From positions 186,001 to 250,000 of the forward strand of contig NZ_JBBCBW010000002.1 of the NCBI RefSeq assembly GCF_037204085.1: a DNA stretch of 64,000 bases, read 5' to 3'. Under the pieces are notes generated by a model that saw nothing but the letters and a program-made list of their open reading frames with translations, was not told where the DNA came from and made no database searches. Source of the stretch: Variovorax sp037204085 (GTDB lineage Bacteria > Pseudomonadota > Gammaproteobacteria > Burkholderiales > Burkholderiaceae_C). This document shows positions 43,733 through 52,608 of this stretch, piece after piece; position 1 is the first letter of the stretch; every line of letters starts with the position of its first letter. The position numbers were made by a program, and so were the translations under genes.

Positions 43733-44218
43733 ATGAAACACACACTGATCGCCATCTTCACCTCGCTTCTGACGTTGGCCGCACCGGCCTTTGCGCAGCA
43801 GCCGAGCTATACGTTGGACCAGCTCAAGGCCTTCGTCGCCCTCACGCCGGATGCGTTCCGCCAACAGGTCAAGGCCCAAGGTTTTTCCTACGCCGACAAG
43901 ACCGTGACCCCCGAGGTCAGCATGATCGAATACGACAAGGTGGTCGACGACCAGACGATCCGCTTCATGAAGTCCACTTACGCGGAAAGCCGCGCCGGCG
44001 AGAACAACATTCAGCTGTCGCTGACCGACAAGGCGGCCTTCGAGAGACTGGTGAAGGAAGTGCGTGCAGCAGGCTATGCGCCGGCTGAAAAGGGCCGCAT
44101 TCCGGGCGGCGAGACCTACCAGGAATTCAAGCGCAAGAACGATGTCGTGCGCTTCGTCTATCCCGCAAAAGATTCGGTACCGGGCCGTCCTTCCTACACC
44201 GCCGTCGTCTGGCGATGA
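43733..44218 (+). CDS. secreted protein of unknown function inside the kyn cluster
   Basis: A 161-residue protein with a Sec signal peptide (MKHTLIAIFTSLLTLAAPAFA, cleavage near 21/22). The mature part is polar, with no recognised motif; it has a charged middle (PEVSMIEYDKVVDD) and a C-terminal RFVYPAKDSVPG segment. It sits between kynU and kynA with gaps of 15 and 16 bases, so it is surely co-transcribed. It has no known role in tryptophan breakdown; I do not recognise a family. Confidence 0.7.
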   Translation: MKHTLIAIFTSLLTLAAPAFAQQPSYTLDQLKAFVALTPDAFRQQVKAQGFSYADKTVTPEVSMIEYDKVVDDQTIRFMKSTYAESRAGENNIQLSLTDKAAFERLVKEVRAAGYAPAEKGRIPGGETYQEFKRKNDVVRFVYPAKDSVPGRPSYTAVVWR

Positions 44219-44234
44219 CCGGCCGGCAAGCATC

Positions 44235-45071
44235 ATGAGCACCGAAAAAATCGTCCACGAAGAAAAGGCGCAGCTGGATTTCAGCGCATCGATGAGCTAC
44301 GGCGACTACCTGCATCTCGACCAGATCCTCAATGCGCAGCATCCGCTTTCACCAGCGCACGACGAAATGCTTTTCATCGTGCAGCACCAGACCAGCGAGC
44401 TCTGGATGAAGCTCATGCTGCATGAGCTGCGCGCCGCCACCACCTGCATTGCGCAAGAAAAGCTGGCCGACGCCTTCAAGATGCTGGCCCGCGTGAGCCG
44501 CATCATGGAACAGTTGGTGAGCGCATGGACCGTGCTCTCGACCATGACGCCGCCCGAATACACGGCCATGCGGCCCTACCTGGCCAACTCGAGCGGCTTT
44601 CAAAGCGCGCAATACCGTTGCATCGAGTTTGCGCTGGGCAACAAGAACGCCGCCATGCTCAAGCCGCATGCGCACCGGCCCGATCTGCTGGCGCAGGTCG
44701 ACGAAGCCTACCGGTCGCCTTCGCTTTATGACGAATCGCTGAAGCTGCTGGCGCGCCGCGGCCTGCCGGTGCCCGCCGATCATCTGGAGCGCGATTGGAC
44801 GCAACCCTATGAAGTCAGCGACGGTGTCGAGGCCGCGTGGCTCACGGTGTACAGAAACCCGCACGACCATTGGGACCTCTACCAACTCGGCGAAAAGCTT
44901 ACCGACCTCGAAGACGCTTTCCGGCTCTGGCGCTTTCGCCATGTGACCACGGTCGAACGCGTGATCGGCTTCAAGCGCGGCACCGGTGGCACGGGCGGCG
45001 TGAGCTACCTGCGCAAGATGCTCGACGTGGTGCTGTTCCCCGAGATCTGGAAGCTGCGCACCGACCTTTGA
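44235..45071 (+). CDS. kynA: tryptophan 2,3-dioxygenase
   Basis: A 278-residue heme dioxygenase, first step of the kynurenine pathway. Seen: SYGDYLHLDQILNAQHPLS, the heme/substrate segment FIVQHQTSELWMKLMLHELR, and near the C-terminus FRHVTTVERVIGFKRGTGGT. ATG 44235 yields the typical length; earlier in-frame codons overlap the preceding gene. Confidence 0.96.
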   Translation: MSTEKIVHEEKAQLDFSASMSYGDYLHLDQILNAQHPLSPAHDEMLFIVQHQTSELWMKLMLHELRAATTCIAQEKLADAFKMLARVSRIMEQLVSAWTVLSTMTPPEYTAMRPYLANSSGFQSAQYRCIEFALGNKNAAMLKPHAHRPDLLAQVDEAYRSPSLYDESLKLLARRGLPVPADHLERDWTQPYEVSDGVEAAWLTVYRNPHDHWDLYQLGEKLTDLEDAFRLWRFRHVTTVERVIGFKRGTGGTGGVSYLRKMLDVVLFPEIWKLRTDL

Positions 45072-45153
45072 TGCAGCCGCATGCGCGGCACGCCACGCAA
45101 GTGCTTGCTCCATTTGCACAAAGCGCTACATTGGCAACAACGGAGGCGCTGCA

Positions 45154-46404
45154 ATGAAAGATGTCCAGTTCTCGCTCGAAGAGCTTGCTACCCTGCGCGA
45201 ACATGGCGTGGTCCTGTTCGCGGACCGCGTGATCTTCGACGCGCAGCCGCCGATGCCCGAGCAGCAGATCGCGGCCGTCCAGGCCCTGTGCGCAGGCCCG
45301 ATTCCCGAGCCGCTACTCGAACTGTGGCGGCAAGCGGCGGGCGGCCGGCTCGACTATGACCTGTCGCTGCCGATGAACGGCAACATCGAATCCGTCAGTT
45401 GGTCGGAGCTGTTCTGGAACGGCAGCGACGGTTATCGCGATCTGCAGGGCTGGATCGAGCATGAGCAGGAGCTGGCCGAAGAGGCTGCCGAAGCAGAGGG
45501 CCGCGACTGGAGCGGCAAGCTCACGCACCTGCCCTTCGGTGGCTTCGAGTATCTGGACCGGGTTTATGCGGTGGTCGAACCCGGCCCCGAACACGGCCAC
45601 ATCACCGCATGGAAGCACGGGCTGCCGCCGGCCTGGACGCATGCGCTGCATGAAGACGGCGTGAGCACCATCGCGCCCGATCTGTATAGCGCCTTTGGGG
45701 CACTGCATCTCGATGAAGACCCGCTGGCACCCACCGGTGACTATTTTTCCGGCCAGGCCCTCCTCCAGTATCTGGATGACCGGCATCAGGACCATGACCT
45801 GGACCTCGACCTGATGGACAAGCTGGTGAGCTTTTATTGCCGCGCCGTGATCGACTGGCGCACACCGCTGGCCAACGGAACGCTGCGCAGGCTGCCGGCC
45901 ACTGCGCGCGCGGCGCTGCACCACGCCATTGCCAGCGACGATGCAGACCTGGTGGCCGAGCTCGCCGCCGCTGGCGTCAGTTTCGAGGGCCCGCAGCAGG
46001 GAAGTGCGCTGGCCACGGACGTCGCGATAGGCAAAGGTGCCTTTGCCGCAGCCATGGCGCTGGTCCGCGCGGGCGCTCCCGTGGCACGCGACGCCTTGCG
46101 CAACATCGACGGTCAGATTTCACCCGAGCTCACGCATGCGCTGCTCGCGAACGGAGCCGAGCCGAACGTGGCGGCCATCGTCAAATGCGCGGCCTGCGGC
46201 GCGCCCGCAAGCGCACACCTGATCGCCGATGCATGCGCGCAGGCCGGCATCGACGTGGCGCCCGCTTTCGCTGCCGAGCGCGATGCGATGCTGGCCGAAC
46301 TCGAAGCCACGCTGCTCGAGGTGCGCGACGGTTCTCACGGCCACTATCTCGGCCCCGAGGGGTTGGCCGAACGGATCGAGCACCTGCAGACATTCAGGCT
46401 CTGA
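45154..46404 (+). CDS. SUKH (SMI1/KNR4)-like plus ankyrin repeat protein
   Basis: A 416-residue cytoplasmic protein without signal peptide. The N-terminal ~190 residues resemble an SMI1/KNR4 (SUKH) fold: PIPEPLLELWRQAAGGRLDY, then the acidic domain and a WSELFWNGSDGYRDLQGW segment. The C-terminal ~170 residues show degenerate ankyrin-like units (ARAALHHAIASDDADLVAEL, and HALLANGAEPNVAAIVKCAA). SUKH proteins often serve as immunity factors against polymorphic toxins, but no toxin gene is beside it. ATG 45154 follows a GGAGG. Confidence 0.7.
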   Translation: MKDVQFSLEELATLREHGVVLFADRVIFDAQPPMPEQQIAAVQALCAGPIPEPLLELWRQAAGGRLDYDLSLPMNGNIESVSWSELFWNGSDGYRDLQGWIEHEQELAEEAAEAEGRDWSGKLTHLPFGGFEYLDRVYAVVEPGPEHGHITAWKHGLPPAWTHALHEDGVSTIAPDLYSAFGALHLDEDPLAPTGDYFSGQALLQYLDDRHQDHDLDLDLMDKLVSFYCRAVIDWRTPLANGTLRRLPATARAALHHAIASDDADLVAELAAAGVSFEGPQQGSALATDVAIGKGAFAAAMALVRAGAPVARDALRNIDGQISPELTHALLANGAEPNVAAIVKCAACGAPASAHLIADACAQAGIDVAPAFAAERDAMLAELEATLLEVRDGSHGHYLGPEGLAERIEHLQTFRL

Positions 46405-46426
46405 GAGCCCGGGGCGCGGCAGCCTC

Positions 46427-47611
46427 TCAGCCTCCGTACAGCCAGGGCTGGTCCAGCAGCCGCGCGCCCAGCGTGCGCAAAGCAAGGTCGCGGCCCAGGC
46501 GCATGGGGCCGGTGGCATGAAAGACTTGCCCGTTGCGCCGCGCCCTGGCCTGCACCGTGGCATTGCGCTGCCAGCGAGCCTCGGCATAGCGGGCAAAGGC
46601 CGCCGGCACGTCGGCCGCCCCACCGTCGCCGAGCGCTTCGGCCAGCGCCGCAGCGTCTTCGATGGCCATGCCCGCGCCCTGCGCGAGGTAAGGCACCATC
46701 GGATGCGCGGCATCGCCCACCAACGCAATGCGCTCGTGGGCCATGTCCGCCGCAGAGGCCAGCGGCGCACGGTCGCAAAGGGTCCAGGCGCGCCAGCTGG
46801 GCATCGCTTCGAGCAAGGCTTGCAGGGCGCGGCCGCTGCGGCCGGTGGCCTGCTGCAGTGCCACAAGGCTGCTAGCCTGGTCCCAATCGCGCGCATCGCC
46901 TGCCGGGGCCGACTCTGCAATCACCACCACGTTGAGCCAATCGCCGCCGCGCACCGGGTAGGCCACCACATGCAGGCGCGGACCGAGCCATACATCGATG
47001 CGGCGGCGGCGCAGCGCCTGCGGCAGTTCAGCCTGGGCGACCAGGCCGCGCCAGGCCGTGTGGCCCGTGATGCGGGGCGGCTCGGCGGCCGAGGGAGATT
47101 CGAGCCGCTGGCGCACCACGCTCCAGAGACCGTCGGCGCCAACCAGCGCCTCACCTTCCCAGGCGCGCGCGCCGCTGCTCGATACGCAGACGAGATCGTC
47201 GCTCATCTCGACCTGCGCGATGCGGGCATCGGTCACCAGGGTGCCCGCGCCCTGTGCCAGAACGGCGTCGAGCAGCAATGAATGCAGGTCGGCGCGGTGT
47301 ACGCAAAGGTAGGGGGCACCATAGCGCTGGCGCATGGCATCGCCGAGCTGCAGGCGGGCCAGTTCGGCGCCGCTGCCGGCGCTCTGCACCACCAGGGCCT
47401 CCGGACGCGCGGCTATGGCATCCAGGCTCTGGTCCAAGCCCAGCTGCCGGAGGCGCCGCGTGACGTTGGGCCCGATCTGGATGCCGGCGCCGATTTCGGC
47501 AAATGCAGCCGCTTGTTCGAAGACATCGACGCGATGGCCGCCGCGGGACAGCGCCAGCGCGGTAGCGAGCCCCCCGATGCCGCCGCCGGCGACGAGGATG
47601 TGTGTGGGCAT
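46427..47611 (-). CDS. FAD-dependent aromatic monooxygenase (salicylate hydroxylase-like)
   Basis: A 394-residue flavoprotein of the PHBH/UbiH fold. GxGxxG motif ILVAGGGIGGLATALALSRG at the N-terminus, DG motif LVGADGLWSVVR and the GD motif LVGDAAHPMVPYLAQGAGMA. Close to 3-hydroxybenzoate 6-hydroxylase and salicylate hydroxylase types. In a tryptophan/anthranilate setting it might also act on kynurenine, but KMO-specific C-terminal membrane helices are absent. The substrate is not determined. Confidence 0.85.
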   Translation of the reverse strand: MPTHILVAGGGIGGLATALALSRGGHRVDVFEQAAAFAEIGAGIQIGPNVTRRLRQLGLDQSLDAIAARPEALVVQSAGSGAELARLQLGDAMRQRYGAPYLCVHRADLHSLLLDAVLAQGAGTLVTDARIAQVEMSDDLVCVSSSGARAWEGEALVGADGLWSVVRQRLESPSAAEPPRITGHTAWRGLVAQAELPQALRRRRIDVWLGPRLHVVAYPVRGGDWLNVVVIAESAPAGDARDWDQASSLVALQQATGRSGRALQALLEAMPSWRAWTLCDRAPLASAADMAHERIALVGDAAHPMVPYLAQGAGMAIEDAAALAEALGDGGAADVPAAFARYAEARWQRNATVQARARRNGQVFHATGPMRLGRDLALRTLGARLLDQPWLYGG

Positions 47612-47617
47612 CGGCCT

Positions 47618-47905
47618 TCAGCGGCTGTGCGTGGACAGCGAGCCGCGGCCGGCTTCTTCGGCGTCTTTCCTGTCGGTGGCCTTGGGGCCGCAACTGCCGC
47701 AGCTGTCGCAAGAGCCGCAGCCCGAAGTCTTGGCGAGCGAAGCCGCCAGCTGGTCGGCACGCTCCTGATCGACAAGGCCCGCACGGTGCGTGCCGGCCGC
47801 GAGTTTGCGGGCGGCGCTGCGCCGCCAGCCCGCGGGCATCCAGCGCCACACCGCGTAGAACGCGGCGGCGGCGACGATCAATCCGACGATCAGTTGCTGT
47901 GCCAT
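47618..47905 (-). CDS. DUF6587-like small membrane protein of the feo operon
   Basis: A 95-residue protein: one N-terminal membrane helix (LIVGLIVAAAAFYAVWRWM), then a basic linker and a cluster CGSCDSCGSCG near residues 70-80. Such proteins commonly follow feoB in betaproteobacteria and may bind iron or a cluster in the membrane export path. Start ATG 47903-47905 is 28 bases after the feoB stop. Confidence 0.75.
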   Translation of the reverse strand: MAQQLIVGLIVAAAAFYAVWRWMPAGWRRSAARKLAAGTHRAGLVDQERADQLAASLAKTSGCGSCDSCGSCGPKATDRKDAEEAGRGSLSTHSR

Positions 47906-47933
47906 ATCTTCTCTAGACCTTTCACTGCAGGTT

Positions 47934-49829
47934 TTAACCTGCCCCGAGCGCCACTGCAACGCGGTAGGTAATGAAGCAGGCCGCGTAGGCGAGCGCGAAG
48001 AGATAGCCCGCCATGATCCACACATAGCGCCACGAACCGGTCTCGCGCTTCACGGCCGCCAGAGTCGAGATGCACTGCGGCGCAAACACGTACCAGACCA
48101 GCAACGACAGCGCCGTCGCGAGCGACCAACTCCCTGCAATCAGCGGCTCGAGCTGGCCCGCCACGTCGTCGCCGCTGGCCGAGAGCGCATACACCGTGCC
48201 CAGCGCGCCCACCGCCACCTCGCGCGCCGCCATGCCCGGCACCAGCGCAATGGATATCTGCCAGTTGAAGCCGATGGGCGCAAAGATGTGCTCCAGCCCA
48301 CGCCCGATCATGCCGGCCAGGCTGTACTGGATGGCGGGCCCTGTGGCGCCTTCGGGCGGCGAAGGAAAGGTCGACAGGAACCACAAGAGGATGGTGAGCG
48401 TGAGGATGATCGTGCCCACGCGCTGGATGAAGATCCATGCCCGCTCGTAGAGGCCCAGCGCCAGGTTGCGCAGGTTGGGCCAGCGATAGGCAGGCAGTTC
48501 CATCATCAGCGGCGATTGCTGCTTGTTGTCGCGGAAGCGCTTCATCACCCAGGCCACCGCCATGGCCGAGACGATGCCGAACACATACAGCGCAAAAAGC
48601 ACCACGCCCTGCAGGTTGAACACGCCGCCCACGGTGCGCGCCGGAATGAAGGCCGCAATCAGCAGCGCATAGACCGGCAGGCGCGCCGAACAGGTCATGA
48701 GCGGCGCAATCATGATGGTGGTGATGCGGTCGCGCCAGTTGCTGATGGTGCGCGTCGCCATCACGCCCGGAATGGCGCAGGCAAAGCTCGAAAGCAGCGG
48801 AATGAACGAGCGGCCCGAAAGCCCCACGGTGCCCATCACCCGGTCGAGCAGGAACGCGGCACGCGGCAGGTAGCCCGAATCTTCCAGCGCCAGGATGAAC
48901 AGGAACAGGATCAGGATCTGCGGCAGGAACACCACCACGCCGCCCACGCCGGCAATGACGCCGTCGACCAGCAGGCTTTGCAGCATGCCTTCGGGCATGC
49001 GGGTCTTCAGCAGCTCGCCAAGGCCCTCGGTCGCGGCCTTGATCGCGTCCATTGGCACATTGGCCCAGCTGAACACGGCCTGGAACATCAGGAACATGGT
49101 GACCGCGAGCACCAGCATGCCCCACACGGGATGCATCACCACGCGGTCGATGCGGTCGCTGGTGGCCAGGCTTCCCACCGGCTCGCGCACGGCAATGCCG
49201 AGAATGCGGCGCACTTCGCGCTGCGTGGCAAGCACGTCGTCCAGCCCCGGTGCCTGCCAGGGCTGCGGCGCGGCGGCGGCCACGGGCGCATCCAGGGCTT
49301 CGAGCAGGCCCTGCGCGCCGCCGGAATGCACGCCGACGGTTTCGATGACCGGTACGCCCAGTTCGCGCGAAAGCACGGCCGTGTCGATGGCAATGCCCTG
49401 CTTCTTCGCCATGTCGGTCATGTTGAGAGCCACCACCATCGGCAAGCCAAGGCGCTTGGCCTCGAGCACCAGCCGCAGGTTGAGCCGCAGGTTGGTGGCG
49501 TCGGTCACGCACACCAGCAGGTCGGGCAAGGGCTCGCTGCTCTTGCCGGTGACCACGTCGCGCGTCACGGCCTCATCGGCGCTGAGCGCGTTCAGGCTGT
49601 AGGCGCCGGGCAAATCGAGCACGAACACGCGGCGACCCGATGCGGTGCGAAGCGTGCCCTCTTTGCGCTCGACGGTGACGCCGGCGTAGTTGGCAACCTT
49701 TTGGCGGCTGCCGGTGAGCAGGTTGAAGAGCGCTGTCTTGCCGCAGTTCGGATTGCCGAGCAGTGCGACGCGTCCGGGCTGTGCGGTGGCTGCGAGGCGC
49801 CCCGGCCCCTGGATGACCGCCTCAACCAT
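47934..49829 (-). CDS. feoB: ferrous iron transporter B
   Basis: A 631-residue polytopic protein with an N-terminal GTPase domain (G1 GNPNCGKTALFN, G3 DLPGAYSLN, G4 ALNMTDMAKK) and Gate-type membrane repeats (the SGRSFIPLLSSFACAIPGVM motif) with about ten helices. It takes up Fe2+. Start at ATG 49827-49829 (MVEAVIQGPG) overlaps the feoA end by 8 bases; a start 11 codons upstream is less likely. Confidence 0.95.
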   Translation of the reverse strand: MVEAVIQGPGRLAATAQPGRVALLGNPNCGKTALFNLLTGSRQKVANYAGVTVERKEGTLRTASGRRVFVLDLPGAYSLNALSADEAVTRDVVTGKSSEPLPDLLVCVTDATNLRLNLRLVLEAKRLGLPMVVALNMTDMAKKQGIAIDTAVLSRELGVPVIETVGVHSGGAQGLLEALDAPVAAAAPQPWQAPGLDDVLATQREVRRILGIAVREPVGSLATSDRIDRVVMHPVWGMLVLAVTMFLMFQAVFSWANVPMDAIKAATEGLGELLKTRMPEGMLQSLLVDGVIAGVGGVVVFLPQILILFLFILALEDSGYLPRAAFLLDRVMGTVGLSGRSFIPLLSSFACAIPGVMATRTISNWRDRITTIMIAPLMTCSARLPVYALLIAAFIPARTVGGVFNLQGVVLFALYVFGIVSAMAVAWVMKRFRDNKQQSPLMMELPAYRWPNLRNLALGLYERAWIFIQRVGTIILTLTILLWFLSTFPSPPEGATGPAIQYSLAGMIGRGLEHIFAPIGFNWQISIALVPGMAAREVAVGALGTVYALSASGDDVAGQLEPLIAGSWSLATALSLLVWYVFAPQCISTLAAVKRETGSWRYVWIMAGYLFALAYAACFITYRVAVALGAG

Positions 49830-50127
49830 GGTTTGCGCCCCCCGGCACGCCCGGTGCCACATGGATCAACGCGGCCTCGTGGCGGCGCAACGCAAAAGTG
49901 GTGTGGCCCAGCCGCACGGCCAGAGGCTCGCGTCCGGGGAGGCCGCTGGCGACGATGCGCACCGCCTCGCCGGGCACGAAGCCGATTTCGGTCAGGCGCA
50001 GTGCCAATTCTTGCCCTTCGGCATCGGCCGACCGCGCGACATCCAATACCGTCGCCCACTGATGGCTGGGCAGTTCGTCCAGGCGTAAAGAAACAGGCGC
50101 AGCGGCCACGGGAAGAGGGATCGTCAT
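49822..50127 (-). CDS. feoA: FeoA-domain protein
   Basis: A 101-residue SH3-like protein: ALRLTEIGFVPGEAVRIVAS and VRLGHTTFALRRHEAALIHV, the FeoA core. It stimulates FeoB. First gene of the feo operon, behind a Fur box. Confidence 0.93.
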   Translation of the reverse strand: MTIPLPVAAAPVSLRLDELPSHQWATVLDVARSADAEGQELALRLTEIGFVPGEAVRIVASGLPGREPLAVRLGHTTFALRRHEAALIHVAPGVPGGANHG

Positions 50128-50153
50128 GCGGGTTGGGACTCGTTCATCTCAGC

Positions 50154-50172
50154 AATGAGAACTATTATCATT
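50154..50172 (-). promoter_or_regulatory. Fur box before feoA
   Basis: On the minus strand AATGATAATAGTTCTCATT, a near-consensus Fur palindrome (AATGATAAT-n-nTTCTCATT). It lies 27 bases before the feoA start codon, so iron repression is expected. Confidence 0.8.
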
Positions 50173-50355
50173 GAAACGGACTCACCCCTAGCCTCGGTGG
50201 GCCATCACTGCCTACCCGATGTCAGCCAATCGCGCCTAGGCGACATGTGGGACTAAAAGCCGCCCATTCGTGCACTCCTGCACGGCTCTGAGCTGCGCTG
50301 GGCCGCCCCATCTACCTAAGATCGGCGGACATAAAAAAGACTTCAGGGAGTCGCA
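50173..50355. promoter_or_regulatory. intergenic region and likely promoter of the T4SS operon
   Basis: A 183-base spacer between feoA and virB7, transcribed in opposite directions. It holds a perfect 10-base palindrome CGCCTAGGCG (50233-50242), containing the rare CTAG, and AGGGAG (50345-50350) as ribosome binding site of virB7. I see no good -35/-10 pair for virB7. No tRNA or att-like direct repeat is visible at this left border of the T4SS. Confidence 0.45.
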
Positions 50356-50826
50356 GTGTTTAACCAAACGCAAGCTATTGCGTGGGGCGCCCGTGTGCGC
50401 GCTACAAACCGCCTATCGGCGGCTACGGCCTTGTCCATTCTGGCCGCTACGCTCGTCGGGTGCGGTGCGCCCGCACCCAAGGAATATGGTGGCTCCTGGA
50501 CACCGGTCAACCGGTTCCAGAGTGCGGCCACCGAGATCCCGCTCTCGCCCGCCTATACGTTCTACGCCTCGCCCATGGACGCGACGCTCAGGACCATGCT
50601 GAAGCGCTGGGCGTCGGACAACGGCCTGCAGTTGTCCTATCAGATAGGTTCTGACTTCACCCTTCATCAACCCGTAGCGAAGGTTCGCACCAACGACCTC
50701 CAGTCCGCCATGGGTGAGCTGAGCGCCATCTACGCTCAGCAGGGCGTATCCGTTTCGGCGGACGGCAAGCAAATCCTGGTTCAGGCCACAGGCGCTGCTG
50801 CGCCGGCTGCACCCGAGCCGCGCTGA
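50356..50826 (+). CDS. virB7: T4SS outer-membrane lipoprotein VirB7 with N0-like domain
   Basis: A 156-residue protein, start GTG 50356. A lipobox ends at Cys36 (ILAATLVGC). The mature part carries a ~75-residue domain (about 78-145: MKRW... in LRTMLKRWASDNGLQLSYQI and LQSAMGELSAIYAQQGVSVS) like the secretin N0/STN domain (TcpQ-like). Unusually large VirB7 with an N0 domain is a mark of the X-T4SS of Xanthomonas and relatives, where VirB7 rings sit around the outer-membrane pore. Stop overlaps the virB8 start (TGATG). Confidence 0.85.
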   Translation: MFNQTQAIAWGARVRATNRLSAATALSILAATLVGCGAPAPKEYGGSWTPVNRFQSAATEIPLSPAYTFYASPMDATLRTMLKRWASDNGLQLSYQIGSDFTLHQPVAKVRTNDLQSAMGELSAIYAQQGVSVSADGKQILVQATGAAAPAAPEPR

Positions 50827-51800
50827 TGTTCAAGAACAAAGCGTCGGCTTCGAAGGTCGACGAAGCCATCGGTCAATCGGTCGACTTCGAGCTCACTGTT
50901 GCAGACATCGCGCGACGCAGCGAACGGCGCGCCTGGTGGGTTGCGGGCTCTGCGGTGGTCATGTCGCTCGTGCTGCTGGGCGGCTACTTCTACGTGCTGC
51001 CGCTGAAAGAGAAAGTGCCATACCTGGTCATCGCCGATGCGTACACGGGCACCAGCACCGCCGCGCGCCTGACGGACGACGTTGCATTGCAACGCATCAC
51101 CACGAGCGAAGCGATCAATCGCAGCAACGTTGCCCACTTCGTGCTGGCCCGCGAATCCTACGACCTGGCGATCACCAATTTGCGCGACTGGACCACGGTG
51201 CTGACCATGTCGTCGGGCAACGTCTCCGGCGGCTACACCAACCTGTATTCGTCGGGAAATCCCGCCAATCCGTACACGCTTTATGGCAAGGACAAAGCCA
51301 TCCGGGTCCGCATCCTGAGCATCACCCTGATCGGCGGCGGAGGCGGTGAAGTTCCCAAGGGCGCCACGGTGCGCTTCCAGCGCAACGTCTACAACAAGCA
51401 GAACGGCTCCTCGGCGCCTCTGGACAGCAAGATCGTGACGATGGCGTTCACCTACAAGTCGAACCTCACGATGGACGAGCAGCAGCGAATCGAAAACCCG
51501 CTCGGCTTCCAGGTTACCGACTATCGCGTCGATACCGACTACGCGTCATCGCCGCCCGAAGAAGTCCTGAGCAATCCCAAGCCCGCCGAAAGCATGCCCG
51601 CCATGCCCGGCGCGGCGCTCCCGCCGGGCACCGATGGCCTTGCCGGCGCGGCAGGCAGTGCGCAAGCAGTGGCTCCGCCTGCGCAAACCGCTATGCCAAC
51701 CACTCCTCCTCCACCCGGATTCGGGGCACCGGGCGCACCCGCGCCCACCGCTCCAGCCATCGCGCCGACAGGTGCCAATCAGGGAACGCGCCGCCGATGA
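50826..51800 (+). CDS. virB8: T4SS inner-membrane protein VirB8
   Basis: A 324-residue bitopic protein. A single membrane helix (about 37-58, WWVAGSAVVMSLVLLGGYFY) is followed by a periplasmic VirB8 domain (SEAINRSNVAHFVLARESYD...; NPLGFQVTDYRVD). The last ~85 residues are Pro/Ala-rich and longer than in VirB8 of Agrobacterium, as in X-T4SS. It scaffolds the inner-membrane complex. ATGA overlap with virB9. Confidence 0.92.
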   Translation: MFKNKASASKVDEAIGQSVDFELTVADIARRSERRAWWVAGSAVVMSLVLLGGYFYVLPLKEKVPYLVIADAYTGTSTAARLTDDVALQRITTSEAINRSNVAHFVLARESYDLAITNLRDWTTVLTMSSGNVSGGYTNLYSSGNPANPYTLYGKDKAIRVRILSITLIGGGGGEVPKGATVRFQRNVYNKQNGSSAPLDSKIVTMAFTYKSNLTMDEQQRIENPLGFQVTDYRVDTDYASSPPEEVLSNPKPAESMPAMPGAALPPGTDGLAGAAGSAQAVAPPAQTAMPTTPPPPGFGAPGAPAPTAPAIAPTGANQGTRRR

Positions 51801-52576
51801 AATCACAACAGTCCAACCGCCGCCGATGGGCGCTGATGGCCACGGCGTGCGCGGTCGTCGCCAGTGCCATGCCGTCCGCCTTTGCGCAAACCGTCCAGAT
51901 GTACGAGTACCAGCCCGACCGCATCTACCCGGTGCGCGCCGGCCTGGGCATCAGCACCCAGATCGAATTGAGCCCCGAAGAAAAAATCCTCGACTACAGC
52001 ACGGGCTTCAGCAGCGGCTGGGATCTCAGCCGCCGCGACAACGTCTTCTACCTGAAGCCGAAGAACGTCGACGTGGACACCAACATGATGATCCGCACCG
52101 CGACCAATTCGTACATCTTCGAACTCAAGGTCGTGGCCACCGACTGGCGAACCCTGGAGCAAGCGCGCAACGCGGGCGTCCAGTACCGGATCAAGTTCAC
52201 CTATCCCGCCGACATGACCTTCGGCAAGGAAGCCAAGAGCGTCGCCGAGGCGCCGGCCCTCAATACGGCGCTGCTCAAGGACCGGAGCTACAACTTCGAG
52301 TACGACTTTTCCACCAGCAGCGCCGGCGCTGCGTGGCTGGTTCCGGTCAATGTCTACGACGACAGCCGTTTCACCTACATCAAGCTGAGCGACCTCAAGC
52401 AGTTCCCGACGGGCAACTTTCCAACGGTCTACATGCGCCAGAAAGAGCGCGACGAAGACTCCGTGGTGAACACCACCGTCGAGGGCAGCACCCTCATCGT
52501 CCACGGGACCTATCCCTACCTGGTCATCCGCCACGGCGACAACGTCGTGGGTCTTCGCAGGAACACCGCCCAGTGA
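51797..52576 (+). CDS. virB9: T4SS core complex protein VirB9
   Basis: A 259-residue protein with signal peptide ending SAFA-Q (about residue 30). N-terminal domain (YEYQPDRIYPVRAGLGISTQ) and C-terminal domain (AAWLVPVNVYDDSRFTYIKL, TYPYLVIRHGDNVVGLRRN) are those of VirB9/CagX. With VirB7 and VirB10 it builds the core complex. Confidence 0.93.
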   Translation: MKSQQSNRRRWALMATACAVVASAMPSAFAQTVQMYEYQPDRIYPVRAGLGISTQIELSPEEKILDYSTGFSSGWDLSRRDNVFYLKPKNVDVDTNMMIRTATNSYIFELKVVATDWRTLEQARNAGVQYRIKFTYPADMTFGKEAKSVAEAPALNTALLKDRSYNFEYDFSTSSAGAAWLVPVNVYDDSRFTYIKLSDLKQFPTGNFPTVYMRQKERDEDSVVNTTVEGSTLIVHGTYPYLVIRHGDNVVGLRRNTAQ

Positions 52577-52608
52577 ACCAACTTCCTCCTTCCCGACCAG
52601 GAGACGCC

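Noticed and set aside
50128..50355. Integrative-element border (att site) at the left edge of the T4SS
   Set aside because: No tRNA end, integrase or direct repeat is visible, so no boundary can be claimed.
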